A stretch of DNA of 64,000 bases from Nematostella vectensis (lineage: Eukaryota > Cnidaria > Anthozoa > Actiniaria > Edwardsiidae). Below the pieces are notes generated by a model that was given only the letters and a program-made list of their open reading frames with translations, was not told the origin of the DNA and searched no databases. The DNA lies in the NCBI RefSeq assembly GCF_932526225.1, contig NC_064040.1, forward strand, positions 11,570,856 to 11,634,855, in the 5' to 3' direction. Positions 12,565 through 23,306 of this stretch are shown here, piece after piece (the stretch's first letter is position 1; each line of letters starts with the position of its first letter). Both the position numbers and the translations under genes were made by a program.

Positions 12565-13060
12565 ATAAGAACGTCAACTTCAACGTCAGTTGAAGCTGGG
12601 CCGTTCTTATTTTGGGGGCTTTTCAAGGCTTAAATCCTAGACTCCTAGATTTTAGTGATACACCTATTTCAAATAGGGCTACACTCATAATCTGTGTATC
12701 GTAACCAGGTAACCCGCTGTGCTTCAAAGTGAGTAAAAAAGCGGATAAGCGTAAATAAAAGACAAATCCAGCTTTCAAAAGCTGTAGAATTCTTGTTTAT
12801 GTTCTTATAAACAGTCACATGGCTTTCAGATACAAGAATTTAGCCGTTGAATCGCTACCCATGAGCCACCGAGGGTTACGACACGATTCTCGAGTGCAAC
12901 CTTCTTTGAAATTGGTGTAAAAAAAGGTGTATTAAAAAATCCCCGAATAATACCCAATGTATTATTAGGAAGAAAATAACATAAATGAACAATAGCAATA
13001 ATATTTAAGTAAGTATCAGACTATCAGACTAACAAAGCAATATTTTGATGCTATCTCTTC
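12565..13060 (+). mobile_element. MITE, family M1 copy B (degraded)
   Basis: The left end TATAAGAACGTCAACTT and GTTGAAGCTGGGCCGTTCTT, and later blocks such as TGAACAATAGCAATAATATT and AGACTAACAAAGCAATATTT, match the copy at 44174-45322 in the same order. The right terminus is diverged and not clearly defined. Confidence 0.55.
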
Positions 13061-13899
13061 CTTGGCATTTGGTGGGATACCTGTGCAGAGGCAAAGGCAC
13101 TTCAGAAACAAGCCATTTCTAAAAACTGGCTTTTCCGTATTATGTCAATATGTGTTACACTTTTTTTTTTCATAAAAACCTTTTTTTCCATTGGAGTATC
13201 GCATCTCGATCTCCCGGTTCACACGTGAGTTGAGCTATTTTTTTCTCGCCCTTTCTACAAGGGCTTAAAACGGGCCCCCCTTCCTAAACACGTTAACATG
13301 GCATATTTCGTCTTTTGAATATGTTCTGATGACGAAAATTACCAATTTTAAGAGTTGCTTTTATCTGTCATTTTTCTCAGGCGGTACCATTCCCTTTTTT
13401 TTGTTCAGCCAGCATTGGCTAGGCATTTTAGCACATGAATAATTGCCCGTATAACCGATCGGGAGGGTTTTTTTTCCCAAGCATCCGCTCCAGCTCCCAA
13501 GAAAATATTCCCAGCTAGTTCCACTCCACAATTTGCCATCAGAACCATTCGGGACGATTTTTTCCCAGCAACTGAGGGGTCTAACATCTTCACAGCCAGC
13601 AAAAAAACAGGCTGCGGAACAGATATTTTGCGGAGCAGATCCAATTTGTGCCCTTATTTCTCCGAGGGTTTTTCTCCTATAGTCCTCGTCATGCTTTTTA
13701 CCTCATTAATACCATTCATTTTTGTCTCACTATTTTTTGAAGCCTTTTATCTACAATCTTCGATAAATTGACTATTTCATTGTTTGGTCATTATATATTC
13801 ACACATGATTTTTGGCACAATTCGTTTTTTCTTTTACTACATACTACGGCACACCCAAGCCCACGTGTCCAATATTGACATACGAAATCACATCACTTT

Positions 13900-14695
13900 G
13901 CTAACTAGCGAGGAGGGAGGTATACGAAAATTTAAAGACATTCTAAAGTACTCTCCTCTTGGAAAATGTGAGCAATTGGCAGAATCCGGCTCTTTCATCA
14001 CAAAATTTGGGGCATCTTGTCAGGAAATGAACCTCATCCTTCACCTCCGGTAGCGCAAATAGGGCATATCCTCTCATTTGCTCTTTTGTAAGGTTTTCGA
14101 CAAACGCGCAGCTTCGATTTCGAGCTTATGATTGCTAATTCGCAGTTTTGTCAGCGCGATTCTGTGGTTTGTATTGGTAACCTGGCTGATATATGTTTCA
14201 AATTCGTATGTTGTTTTGAAAATTCTATAGGTTCTAAGTTTGTTTTGTTGGTTGGATTCTTTTCTTATGTAATCATGTATGTCGCCGAACCTATGTCTGT
14301 AACTCAACGTCTTGTATTCTTTGTTTTATTAACTTTTCAATTGCATTAAAATTACCAGTTATTAGATTTTGGCATTCCCATATATCTCCCAGCCCATTTC
14401 GATTAAGCCAGTATTTTATTTTATAACTCCAGAAGGCTTTGTTGTCTGCCTCCTTAATCCAGTTGTATGCAGTTTTCGAAAGTTTTTGCATTTCGTTTAC
14501 ATTAGATAATTTCAGCCATAATTTTAAAGATCGCATTTTTGCCTTTGTTCTCATGGGAAGCCTTCCAAGTTCGCCTCTGCATGCGTTATTACTACTTGCA
14601 CCTTTACCGACGCCGAGTAACATTTTACAGAAATTTATATGAACTTGTTCTATTGGCTCTTTTTCATGATACCTATGGCTGCGCAACCCCTCCAA
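13900..14695 (-). mobile_element. Decayed non-LTR (LINE) retrotransposon fragment, C-terminal part of the ORF
   Basis: Minus-strand reading gives a run typical of the region after the reverse transcriptase of LINE elements: HINFCKMLLGVGKGASSN, GELGRLPM, then in another frame LRTYRIFKTTYEFETYISQV and LRISNHKLEIEA, then in a third KDEVHFLTRCPKFCDERA. The frame changes near 14300 and 14070 show that it is a broken relic. The 5' part with the catalytic domain was not found nearby. Confidence 0.75.
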
Positions 14696-15096
14696 TCCCC
14701 CCCCCCCCCCCCCCTCAGCTAATCCTGTTTACGCGCCTGCTATTACGTTCTTTGTTATGATTATACCATGAAACGCAAAACAACGAACCCGCGCGTTCCT
14801 AAGTCGAGATTAGGAAACTAATTGGCTGACTCACTCATCCGTTCTTGCTCATTTATTTTTTTAATCTGCCTGATGACATAAAAGTAATAAACCCTAACTA
14901 CATTGAGTAGACTAAAGACTATAGATAATTATATGATCTGTCACCACACACAAAAGCCGGACTGCCATCTTGGATTTCTCCGACAATCTCGCACTTTCCG
15001 GAGATGGTGATCGGAAAATTCCGACTGTGAGGTTGGGTATGACCGCTGGGAGTCCGCGGACTCGACCACAATCTACGTCCGTGGGAAATTGCTTCC

Positions 15097-15167
15097 CAGT
15101 CTACGGAACAGATGCTCATTTGCATAAGCCACTGTCCGGCGTCCTCGATTCCATGCGACGCCATTTT
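15097..15167 (-). repeat. 71-bp inverted-repeat arm (left) with an octamer motif
   Basis: Its reverse complement matches 17163-17233 at 69 of 71 positions. It contains ATTTGCAT, the POU octamer motif. Similarity fades quickly outside the 71 bases. Confidence 0.8.
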
Positions 15168-17162
15168 AAGCCATCGTTTCACACGGATGAGATAACTTAT
15201 CAAGCTTTCTACCTAGTTCAATGATAATAAACCCAAGCATGTACTTGAGCACAAACTTTAAAACATTTCAAAATTTAACGTGAGCAACTTTTCTTGCCGA
15301 ATTCTTTTAATTTTTTTTTCAGGAAACGCACTAAAAATATTGATATGGTGGAAAAGAGCTTCTCAGGAGAAATGCGACCGAACAGTGCATTTAGGGGTTT
15401 GAGTTAGAAGGCTGTTTTACACAAAGTTTCTAAGCTGATCGCCAAACTTTTCAAATCATTCACATTAACATGATCATTTCTTAGAAATCTTAAAGATCGG
15501 ACGTATTTGGTTCTTTCCTTCACTAAAATTTATCGCATTATTGTTCACAACAATTTCAATGGCGAATTACGCCTTTCTGGTCGTTTAAAGCTTCTATTTG
15601 AAATTATAAAATTAATTGTCATTGATGACCTCTTAGTTGGCTCACGGGGGTTTACCTTTAATCTAGCATACGGTTGATGTAACAAAGGCTGTATGGGTCT
15701 TCTAACTTTTTTTCACTTACCTTTTTGGAGCACTGCAACATGCACTGCTTAACATGCACTGCTTTAAACAAGAGGACTCTCTCGATTTTAACCGCTTTAA
15801 CCTGACAAATTAGGGACTATGGGTCACATGACAGTTTGATAACCCTTGTCATAGAGAATTTATTTTGCAAGTATTTTTTTTGGGTTAATATCATTGGTCA
15901 TATGTTTACATTTTGATTCGATTGAATCGCTTTACTTAAAAGCTGGTAAAACAACTTTCATAAATGAAACAGCCTACACTATCGTATAAATGGCATTTTC
16001 CTTCATCAGGTGGATTACCAAAAGTAATGTTTCTAGCTTCAAAAAGGATTAAGATGTATCTTTCGCTACCCCCATGATAATGCGAAGGGGAAATTTACAA
16101 TAAAAATCATGCTCGATACATTAGTATAAAATCTCTAGGACGTCAATAAAATTATTTTTTGAGCGTTTTATTCGTTTTCATTTTCTAAATTGTACCTCAT
16201 CCTAAAGAGTAATGTTCACGCACAATAACAAAATCTTATTTAGTCCAAATAAACAAAATTTGGGGAAAAAAGAAAAGTTTATTTTTAACGCAGTTGCCAT
16301 GCTGGAATGCACCGTCACTTGTTCATTTCATTCTTTTGCTATTTACGCACGCTTCTACGGCTAGAACAAAGATTTAGTCGAGACTGATTGAATGACACAC
16401 TTTTTAATTTATCCTCCTATTTTTTAACGCGTTAGGATCCGGAGCCCATCTTTCACACACCGAGAGTTTATTAGTTGGAGATTCATATATTGTACATGAT
16501 TTTCATAAAACGAGTCTATGGCTAGGTGTACCAAAAATGTTTTTAGAAGCAAACATAATTATTGGCTGTTGTTGCATGTCTATGCTATTAAAGGACTTAT
16601 TGCTCTTAATAAAGGGTGCTACGGAAATCAGACCTCCCAGACAAATTCCTGAAGGAATTCTTATCAAACGTCCAATACAAACTTTACAGCGATTTCCACG
16701 CCTTTTCGAGATATTTAGAATATAATTACATGCGTGCTTTGCGGTTTGGAGACGGTAAAACCATGCAAGCTCGTAATCGTTTAATATATTTAAAACCAGG
16801 TGGAAATATGTGCTCAGAGTTCACTCAGATTAAGTAAAATAACGTTTTAGCTATGCTGTGAGTCTCGGCTTTTAACTTTGCTTATGACTGGATGTACCAA
16901 AAATGTGAAATTGAGTGAGTTAGAACTTTTCTCATGTGATTCATTCTCTTCAAAATATCGCCAAAATCTGATTCTTTTAAGACTTCTTAGGAATTTGATT
17001 TGCTAACATGAGATAAGTTGACCCTTATACTTTATTGTCATGATATTTTTTTTGTTTAAAAAGTATAACAGGCGAGCATACTATCTAATGTTATAAATGT
17101 AATAAAACTTCGCAAAACATCGCCTTCCTCGAAGCGTGGGCTGTTGTCATGACAAATGGCGG

Positions 17163-17233
17163 AAAATGGCATCGCATGGAATCGAGAACGCCGGACAGTG
17201 GCTTATGCAAATGAGCATCTGTTCCGTAGACTG
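17163..17233 (+). repeat. 71-bp inverted-repeat arm (right) with an octamer motif
   Basis: Partner of 15097-15167 in opposite orientation, about 2 kb away, with two substitutions. It includes TTATGCAAATGAGCATCTG. The short open frames through both arms look alike only because the DNA is the same. Confidence 0.8.
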
Positions 17234-18422
17234 TCCTGTAATTGGACCCCCGCGATTTTTATCTTCCCGACTAGAAACATATCATATTATTAGTTATTTT
17301 CTATTTGAGAAGAAAAAAAATTGGAGTTCCATTTTCACGACTCTTTTCCGTGCCTTTGTTCTGAACACAAGCAAAAAGCAGTTGCTTTATTTACTTTAAA
17401 ATTGGAACCAACTTATTTCCAATGACTTTCAAATATGTTCAGGACAACTTTACAAGAGAAATGCAAGAATATGCATAAAATCCCAAGGGGAGCTGTCATT
17501 ATATCGCGATGAACTCATCAAAATTGCGTTTTTTCGAGCCGTGACAAAAGTCAAACCCGCTCGAGTATAAATCAATCTTGTTTTTTTGTTTTATTTCGAA
17601 ATATTTTACAGCTTTTTGCTGATTTCGCTTTCATAAAAAGACTTAGGAACAGCAAATTAATAGTAAGCAGACCAATGAAATTGGTTATTTTATTTATGGT
17701 CTATGTGTGCCCCCCCCCCCCCCCCCCCACAATTGAATTCTTTGGAGTTAGGCAAATATTCAGATCACAAAAGGACATTTTTTACAAACTGAATCAGTGT
17801 TAGCAAAAAAAAAAAACAAAAAAAAAAAACGAAAGTTTGCATATGGAAAAAAAAAAAAAAAATCATACCACTGTTCTAAAACCAAGGAAATCTTTAAAGC
17901 GGGTAGCAACCAGAATGCTATCCCACTGTGTAAACTGTTATTTTTTTTTTCGAATGTTACAGGGAATTGTCTATTTAAAGAACGTTCGAGAATAACTTAT
18001 GAATGATTCTGTATTCTATGTGTATTTCAATGGGATTATTGACAATAAGCAAATAATTCAAACTCGTAATGGGATCATTATTTACGCTGGTCACTTTTGG
18101 GATCCATCATAAGATTTTTATAAAATAAAGCCCTAAACGTAGCTAAGTAATAATTTTTCGTATGGACCTAAATAGGGAATACTGATGTTTTAACACGAAT
18201 GGTTTGTTTTTATAGCAGCCATTTCTGTTCTTGGATACAGGCATCACAAAACAAAACGAGTAACACAAAAACAACAACAAAAGAAGACATTAGACTAACG
18301 CAATTAGTCCAGTTAGTCTTAATTCTAATTCCCCTAAGGGGATTTACAGGAATAGAAGTACCCCAACTATTCTTCTATGTATAGATCCAATAGACGTCTT
18401 ACATTGCTGCATTAAGCTAATA

Positions 18423-18566
18423 GAGTGGTTTTCAAAATCCCGTGCAACAAAATGTTATTGGTAAATTGTAATTGTCAACCCAGAACAAAAGAGAACAATG
18501 ACATTACAGTTTATTCGTACTGAATAAACTAAATTAGTACATTTCACGGAATTTTGAAAACCAATC
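18423..18566. mobile_element. 144-bp MITE with imperfect terminal inverted repeats and TA flanks
   Basis: The left end GAGTGGTTTTCAAAATCCCG and the right end CGGAATTTTGAAAACCAATC are near-perfect inverted repeats of about 25 bases. TA dinucleotides lie immediately outside both ends (18421-18422 and 18567-18568), as expected for Tc1/mariner-type insertion. There is no coding capacity. Confidence 0.7.
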
Positions 18567-19260
18567 TAACGCGAAAAAGACGATAACAAGAAAGATGTTC
18601 TAACTACAGTGGTCCCTTTATTGTTGAGCTCGAAGCATAAACACTACTTTTGAAGATGACACAAAGAGCAACACTCATTATATTGATTCTAAACGCACGA
18701 GTAATTACTTTTCTCAATGCCGCTAAGACAAAGACTCTTCTAGGACAAAAATGTTTGTCGAGTGATTAGTTCTTTTGCACAAGAAAAGCTTGAATACCTT
18801 AATCCCCTAAGGGGAAAGGGTCCATATATCGCAATGTTTCGCCAGAGTTGGTCAGTACTAAAAAGTGTCCTCTAGCCGAGAACAGTAAAATCATCAACTC
18901 AAGTTACAAAGTGGTAAGCTAACCCTATGCTTTTTTCTATTCCATAATATCCAAGCCCTCCAAAACTCCCTTATATACCCTAATACAAACAAGTTAAAAG
19001 GTTAAAAAAAAGAAAGCATAAAAAAGGAAAGCATACATTATCTCTTTGATGGGCCTTTATACTGAACTCAAGATCTTTTATACTGAAATCAAGATTTTAT
19101 ATCTCACTTCGGCATTGCTCTGATTTAGAAAAAAATGATTTGCATGAATAAACATCCTTGACTTTCCGTTAAGAATCTAGCATTTCCAAAAGAAATGTTT
19201 TTATTTTCTTTAATCTCCGAATCTTGTTTACGATCCTTGCTGCTTGTTATCTTTTTGCAG

Positions 19261-19330
19261 TATCACAATGAAGCACCCCGCCATTTTGATTGGACTTCTG
19301 GTTGTTATGGTGGTTAGTGTGATTAGTTAG
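19261..19330 (+). CDS. Orphan exon with a signal-peptide-like start (partial, uncertain)
   Basis: A strong acceptor (pyrimidine-rich TATCTTTTTGCAG ending at 19260) is followed 7 bases later by ATG at 19268. The open frame reads MKHPAILIGLLVVMVV and stops after 20 codons at 19328 unless a GT near 19311-19315 is used as a donor. This is the usual layout of a first coding exon for a secreted protein. No matching downstream exon was found before the nischarin gene at 20112, so it may be the relic or the start of a small secreted-peptide gene, or chance. Confidence 0.3.
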
Positions 19331-19994
19331 AGTGATTAGTTCAAATAATAAAAAAAATCAAAAAGCATTCATATGGTTGATAACAATGGGATGTAGTCTC
19401 ATTTAAGTCAGTTTAGGTACCAAAAGAGTCGCGGATCTCGATAAGATCCATATCAGCGGCACTAGGGGAGCGGTGTGCAGTTGATCTCAAGGCGCGTTCC
19501 CAGGATTGGCCAAGGGGGGAGGGGGGTGGGGTTGGGGGGATGCGCAGTCATCGGCGAGAACCTGCGCACCTTGTGTATGCGCCTGATCTCGATACTAATT
19601 ATACTAACAAAAAATAACGTTGAGTATGAGCGACCTAGGGAAGGGCATTAGCCATCATCATAGCACATGGAGTGCACCTAATTTACTCTTCAGTAAAACT
19701 TCAATAACTCTATGAGCGGTTAAAATTAACTGCGATTCGTGATTATCGCTTTCTATGAATGGGAAATTTGGTAAGGGTAGATCCGTGTGATCTATGCGTT
19801 TGGTCCCCATAAGTAATATTCCTGCCGTGAAACGTGATTACGTCTTTTTAACTCATATGTACTGAAACGTGCTGTAGTCTAACCCTCCGCCACTAACGCC
19901 AACAAACTCGCCAAGCGTGACGTCATCGTTTAAGATGAGCTGATCGACGAAGCGTGGTCACTGAGCATTTTCAGGCCGCATTTTCAAAGCATCC

Positions 19995-20090
19995 AAGATG
20001 GCGGCCATAACACAATATTATTTTGATTTTGTCTCTCCCAAAAAACACGTCAAAACACATCTAAGAGCAATACAGTGCGCTTCTCAATGA
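19995..20090 (+). promoter_or_regulatory. YY1-type motif and 30-codon upstream ORF ahead of nischarin
   Basis: AAGATGGCGGC at 19995-20005 matches the YY1 consensus commonly found just downstream of animal transcription starts. The ATG inside it (19998) opens a 30-codon frame ending in TGA at 20088, 21 bases before the nischarin ATG. If transcription starts upstream of it, this uORF would reduce main-ORF translation. Confidence 0.45.
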
Positions 20091-20111
20091 GAAAGGATTT
20101 CCCAATAACCA

Positions 20112-22427
20112 ATGACATCACTTAGAGCGTCGCTTCCTCGAGCCGGCAGTGTGTTGTGGCCAAAATACCGACAATCGTCTTCGACAGATAGCTTCCAAAG
20201 TTGTCCTGTTATAACGCATGTTGTCATAAGAGAAGTGTGGCAAAAAGCGATCCCTTCACCACATGCGTTATACAAGATCGATGTGATGACTAAGTCAAAC
20301 CACTGGTCTGTTATGAGGAGGTATCGGGAGTTTAGCGAACTTCACAAAACCCTTGTGAATCTATATGGGATTCCTAAAGACATGCTCCCCCCTAAAAAGC
20401 TAACAGCGAACCTAAAATTACACCATCTGGAGAGTCGCCGCGAAGCTTTAGAGCATTACCTACAGAAGCTGGTGAATAGCAGTACTTATGTGTCTAGCTC
20501 GAAGGAGATCTTAGCGTTTCTGGACGTATCAAGCCACGATGTAATGTCAGTAACCCAGGCTCTGGCTAAAGAAGTTTCAATGGTTGAGGACGCTATATTT
20601 GTCGAGAAAGAACATTTTAGCATGACCCCGACACAATTGTACTGTATCACTAAACAGCTGCAGCTACCAGAACCAATACAAGCCACAGGAGAGACTTCAG
20701 CTGTAGAGTTAGGCAATTTATACAGCTTTATTTACCAATTAGAAAGCTTGGAAGTAAATGGGAAAGCAGAAAAGGAATCAAAGAGTTTTCATGAACTTGC
20801 AAATCATTTGGAATTTGATATTTCATTGTTTAAAGTTTTGAAAAGTTTGGTACTGAACGGATGCCCCGTGAAATTGATTAATGGACTCTCGGAACTTCAG
20901 ACTCATTTGAAATATCTCACGGCTTATCACAGCTTAAAGACTATGAAGGAACTACTGGTTGATAGGGTGTACACAAAAAGAAAAGCTCCTAGAGTACAAG
21001 GCTCTGTGGCTGCATGGAGGACACAAATGACTGCTCGACTGACACAGAACAGGGTGGTCGTGCAACCGTGGACGCATCTCACCAACCTGAATCTTTCTCA
21101 TAATAAAATTGTAGTGATAGATGAGTCTCTGAGACTTCTTCCAGCATTGGAGAGTCTCGATTTGAGTTTCAATGAATTTGAAAGTTTGGACCTTCAGGAG
21201 GTGGACTGCCCTAGTCTGACTCAACTCGACTTGTCACACAACTCCATCCAGTTTGTCTCTGCCACACCAAGGGATTTGCGACACTTGAAGTCACTCATTC
21301 TAAATCATAATAATCTTCAGTCATTATCGGGTTTAGATTGTTTGGTTGGTCTAATCGAATTAGGCATTGCAGAGAACAGAGTTTCAACATTGACAGAATT
21401 CTCAAAATTGACATGTATGTCCCAGCTAAGGTATCTTTCAGTGAATGGAAATCCACTCACAAGAGAAACTTACTATAGGGTGAAGATCTTTCATTATTTC
21501 AATGGAAAGGATATTGTGTTAGACAACAAGTCTAAAACTGTAAGAGAAAGGGCAAGATTAAACCAACATTTCAAGAGATCAAGAGTAAGTACATCCCCTG
21601 TGTACCCTGTTGGGTCTGCTATGGTAAATAGACAAGCACGAGCACAAAGCTATGGACAACACCATAACATTGATGGTGATGATGACAATGATTCTGGTAT
21701 TGAAGGCAGTGTAGCTTGTGCCTCCAGAAAAGGATCAAATCCTTTTGTTGTAATCCCAGATGAGACGCCAAACCTTGGGACTGAACCAGATGAAGAGAGA
21801 GAACTGACAGAACCTAGCGCCTCTTGTGAAGAGATTGGGCTTGTGTTTAATTGGAAGCACTTCACAAATCCTGTTGACCCTCATTCACAGTTTCAAAGTA
21901 GTTGCAAGGAGACAAGTCTTGAAGTGCGTGGGAGGGAAGAGATTGTTCAAGGTGATGCTGTTTTGGATGAGGAGGCAATAGAAGCCTGTGTGAATGGTGA
22001 AAACTCAAGAAACAGCAGAGAAAGTGATGATGATATTGAGCATGATAGCAATGACAATGGTGTGCATGATAGCACAGATGCTGACCCTACTTGTGATGCT
22101 GCTCTATCACACAATCCTGGTTGTGATGGCGATGATAGTGTAGTTGATGAAAGTAACTTTAGCAGTGGCGATAAGGATGATATCCCATGCAGTGCTGATG
22201 ATTTTGATCAAAATCACAATGATGATATTGTGAATGATAGGAACAATACTTGTGTTGGTGATCAGAATATTGTCCAGGACAGTTCTGACAGAAATGAGCA
22301 ATATAATTATGAACAAAGTAACAACGATGATCCTTCAAATAGTAGAACAAGTACTCATGATGATAAGGATACTGCTCCAAACAGTGCTGCTAGTAGTGGT
22401 TATGATCATCAATACAATAATAAATAG
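20112..22427 (+). CDS. NISCH: Nischarin-like protein: PX domain, leucine-rich repeats, acidic tail (771 aa)
   Basis: Nischarin is a PtdIns3P-binding endosomal scaffold that binds integrin alpha-5, Rac effectors and Rab proteins in vertebrates. Here an N-terminal PX domain (about residues 33-145) has RRYREF at 69-74, PPKK at 93-96 and the ESRRE..HYLQ helix near 107-118. It is followed by a linker and leucine-rich repeats at about 322-450 (LTNLNLSHNKI, LESLDLSFNEF, LTQLDLSHNSI, LKSLILNHNNL, LRYLSVNGNPL) and a YYRVKIFHYF cap. From about residue 500 the chain is low-complexity and rich in Asp, Asn, Ser and Glu. The large C-terminal region of human nischarin (1504 aa) is absent. The whole gene is one open frame without visible introns, unlike its intron-rich neighbours. 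The start is the first ATG of the frame and fits the PX domain, but an upstream noncoding exon is possible. Confidence 0.88.
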   Translation: MTSLRASLPRAGSVLWPKYRQSSSTDSFQSCPVITHVVIREVWQKAIPSPHALYKIDVMTKSNHWSVMRRYREFSELHKTLVNLYGIPKDMLPPKKLTANLKLHHLESRREALEHYLQKLVNSSTYVSSSKEILAFLDVSSHDVMSVTQALAKEVSMVEDAIFVEKEHFSMTPTQLYCITKQLQLPEPIQATGETSAVELGNLYSFIYQLESLEVNGKAEKESKSFHELANHLEFDISLFKVLKSLVLNGCPVKLINGLSELQTHLKYLTAYHSLKTMKELLVDRVYTKRKAPRVQGSVAAWRTQMTARLTQNRVVVQPWTHLTNLNLSHNKIVVIDESLRLLPALESLDLSFNEFESLDLQEVDCPSLTQLDLSHNSIQFVSATPRDLRHLKSLILNHNNLQSLSGLDCLVGLIELGIAENRVSTLTEFSKLTCMSQLRYLSVNGNPLTRETYYRVKIFHYFNGKDIVLDNKSKTVRERARLNQHFKRSRVSTSPVYPVGSAMVNRQARAQSYGQHHNIDGDDDNDSGIEGSVACASRKGSNPFVVIPDETPNLGTEPDEERELTEPSASCEEIGLVFNWKHFTNPVDPHSQFQSSCKETSLEVRGREEIVQGDAVLDEEAIEACVNGENSRNSRESDDDIEHDSNDNGVHDSTDADPTCDAALSHNPGCDGDDSVVDESNFSSGDKDDIPCSADDFDQNHNDDIVNDRNNTCVGDQNIVQDSSDRNEQYNYEQSNNDDPSNSRTSTHDDKDTAPNSAASSGYDHQYNNK

Positions 22428-22720
22428 AATAATGATCATACTTCAGGTATAAGTGAAGGTTATGAAGTTGTTTAGCATAGTACTGACAGTGCCCATCAAG
22501 ATTATAATGATTCTGGATAATACAGATGCTAGTGATGAGATTGTTGCTCAGCACAGTGCTGACAGAGATGAAAATGATCATATAAACAATCAATGATAAT
22601 GATGATGCAGCACATTAGTAGTGCTGGTGGTGGATATAATAAAGGCCACAATAATAATTTATAATGATAATGTACATGATAGTAAGTGATAAGGATGTTT
22701 AGCAGTGGAGATGCTGATCA
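22428..22720 (+). pseudogene. Decayed continuation of the nischarin acidic tail
   Basis: After the TAG at 22425 the same frame continues in the same composition (NNDHTSGISEGYEVV, stop, HSTDSAHQDYNDSG, stop). From about 22518 a shifted frame reads NTDASDEIVAQHSADRDEND. The stretch therefore looks like former coding tail now broken by stops and at least one frameshift, or like an expanded GAT/AAT-rich repeat that the ORF runs into. It is probably transcribed as 3' UTR. Confidence 0.45.
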
Positions 22721-22879
22721 TGATACTGGGAGATGTTGGTGTACTGTAAGTAAAAAAATCATAAAATTATCAGTGTGTTGCTAGTGAAAGTAAACTGAAT
22801 GGCAATGATAATGCTGCAGTAAAGAGCTTGTGAGAAATACTATATTTGTAATGAAAAAGGTATATCTTTAAAATTGATA

Positions 22880-22885
22880 AAATAA
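22880..22885 (+). terminator. Candidate poly(A) signal of nischarin
   Basis: AATAAA about 450 bases after the stop codon. An earlier AATAAA overlaps the last codons, which is less likely to be used. On the opposite strand, AATAAA read at 23395-23400 could serve the convergent kinesin gene, so the two genes end tail to tail within about 2 kb. Confidence 0.35.
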
Positions 22886-23284
22886 ACAGAACATCCAGTC
22901 ATTGAAGGTGGCAAGAAAACTACAGACGTGTGGTATCTTGTAAATACACTTTTATTCATGCGGTTTCAATGGTCAATAATTTTCCACTGCTAATAAACCA
23001 CTTTGCGGCTTTTGTCATTTCAAGATAGCAGAATTATATTTGGTTGGATTTTTATTGGAGTGGAGTTGGCAAGATTAGAAACCATTTTCTGTGCTGTCCA
23101 ACAATAAGTGATAATGGAGACCAGAATACCATTTACCTAGAGGTTGGAAATCGCTAAAGATAATGCTGAATTCTGCCATAAGTCATTTTGAGAGTACAGA
23201 GCATACTAAGGATCTGAGCAGATTTTTCTTGAATGGATGACACAACTAATGTTTTATCAATTTTATTGGAGTGGTGGTGGTGGT

Positions 23285-23306
23285 GGGGGGGGGGGGGGGG
23301 GGGGGC
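23285..23306 (+). repeat. Poly-G run in the convergent intergenic region
   Basis: A run of over 20 G follows GGTGGTGGTGG. The rest of 22890-24507 is AT-rich without a recognisable gene and should contain the 3' UTRs of nischarin and the minus-strand kinesin. Confidence 0.9.

Larger units (their letters stand above)
9874..20111. other. Intergenic region between Pellino and nischarin (divergent 5' sides)
   Basis: About 10 kb with no complete gene that I can support. It should contain the Pellino promoter and any 5' UTR exons; a CpG-richer stretch near 11450-11540 is a possible transcription start region, but this is a guess. It also holds a dinucleotide/poly-C block, a decayed LINE, several small inverted-repeat elements and an orphan signal-peptide-like exon, listed separately. 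The remaining AT-rich DNA shows nothing I recognise. Confidence 0.6.

Noticed and set aside
16537-16837. Short overlapping frames near 16.6 kb
   Set aside because: No domain, splice context or family resemblance; chance frames in AT-rich DNA.
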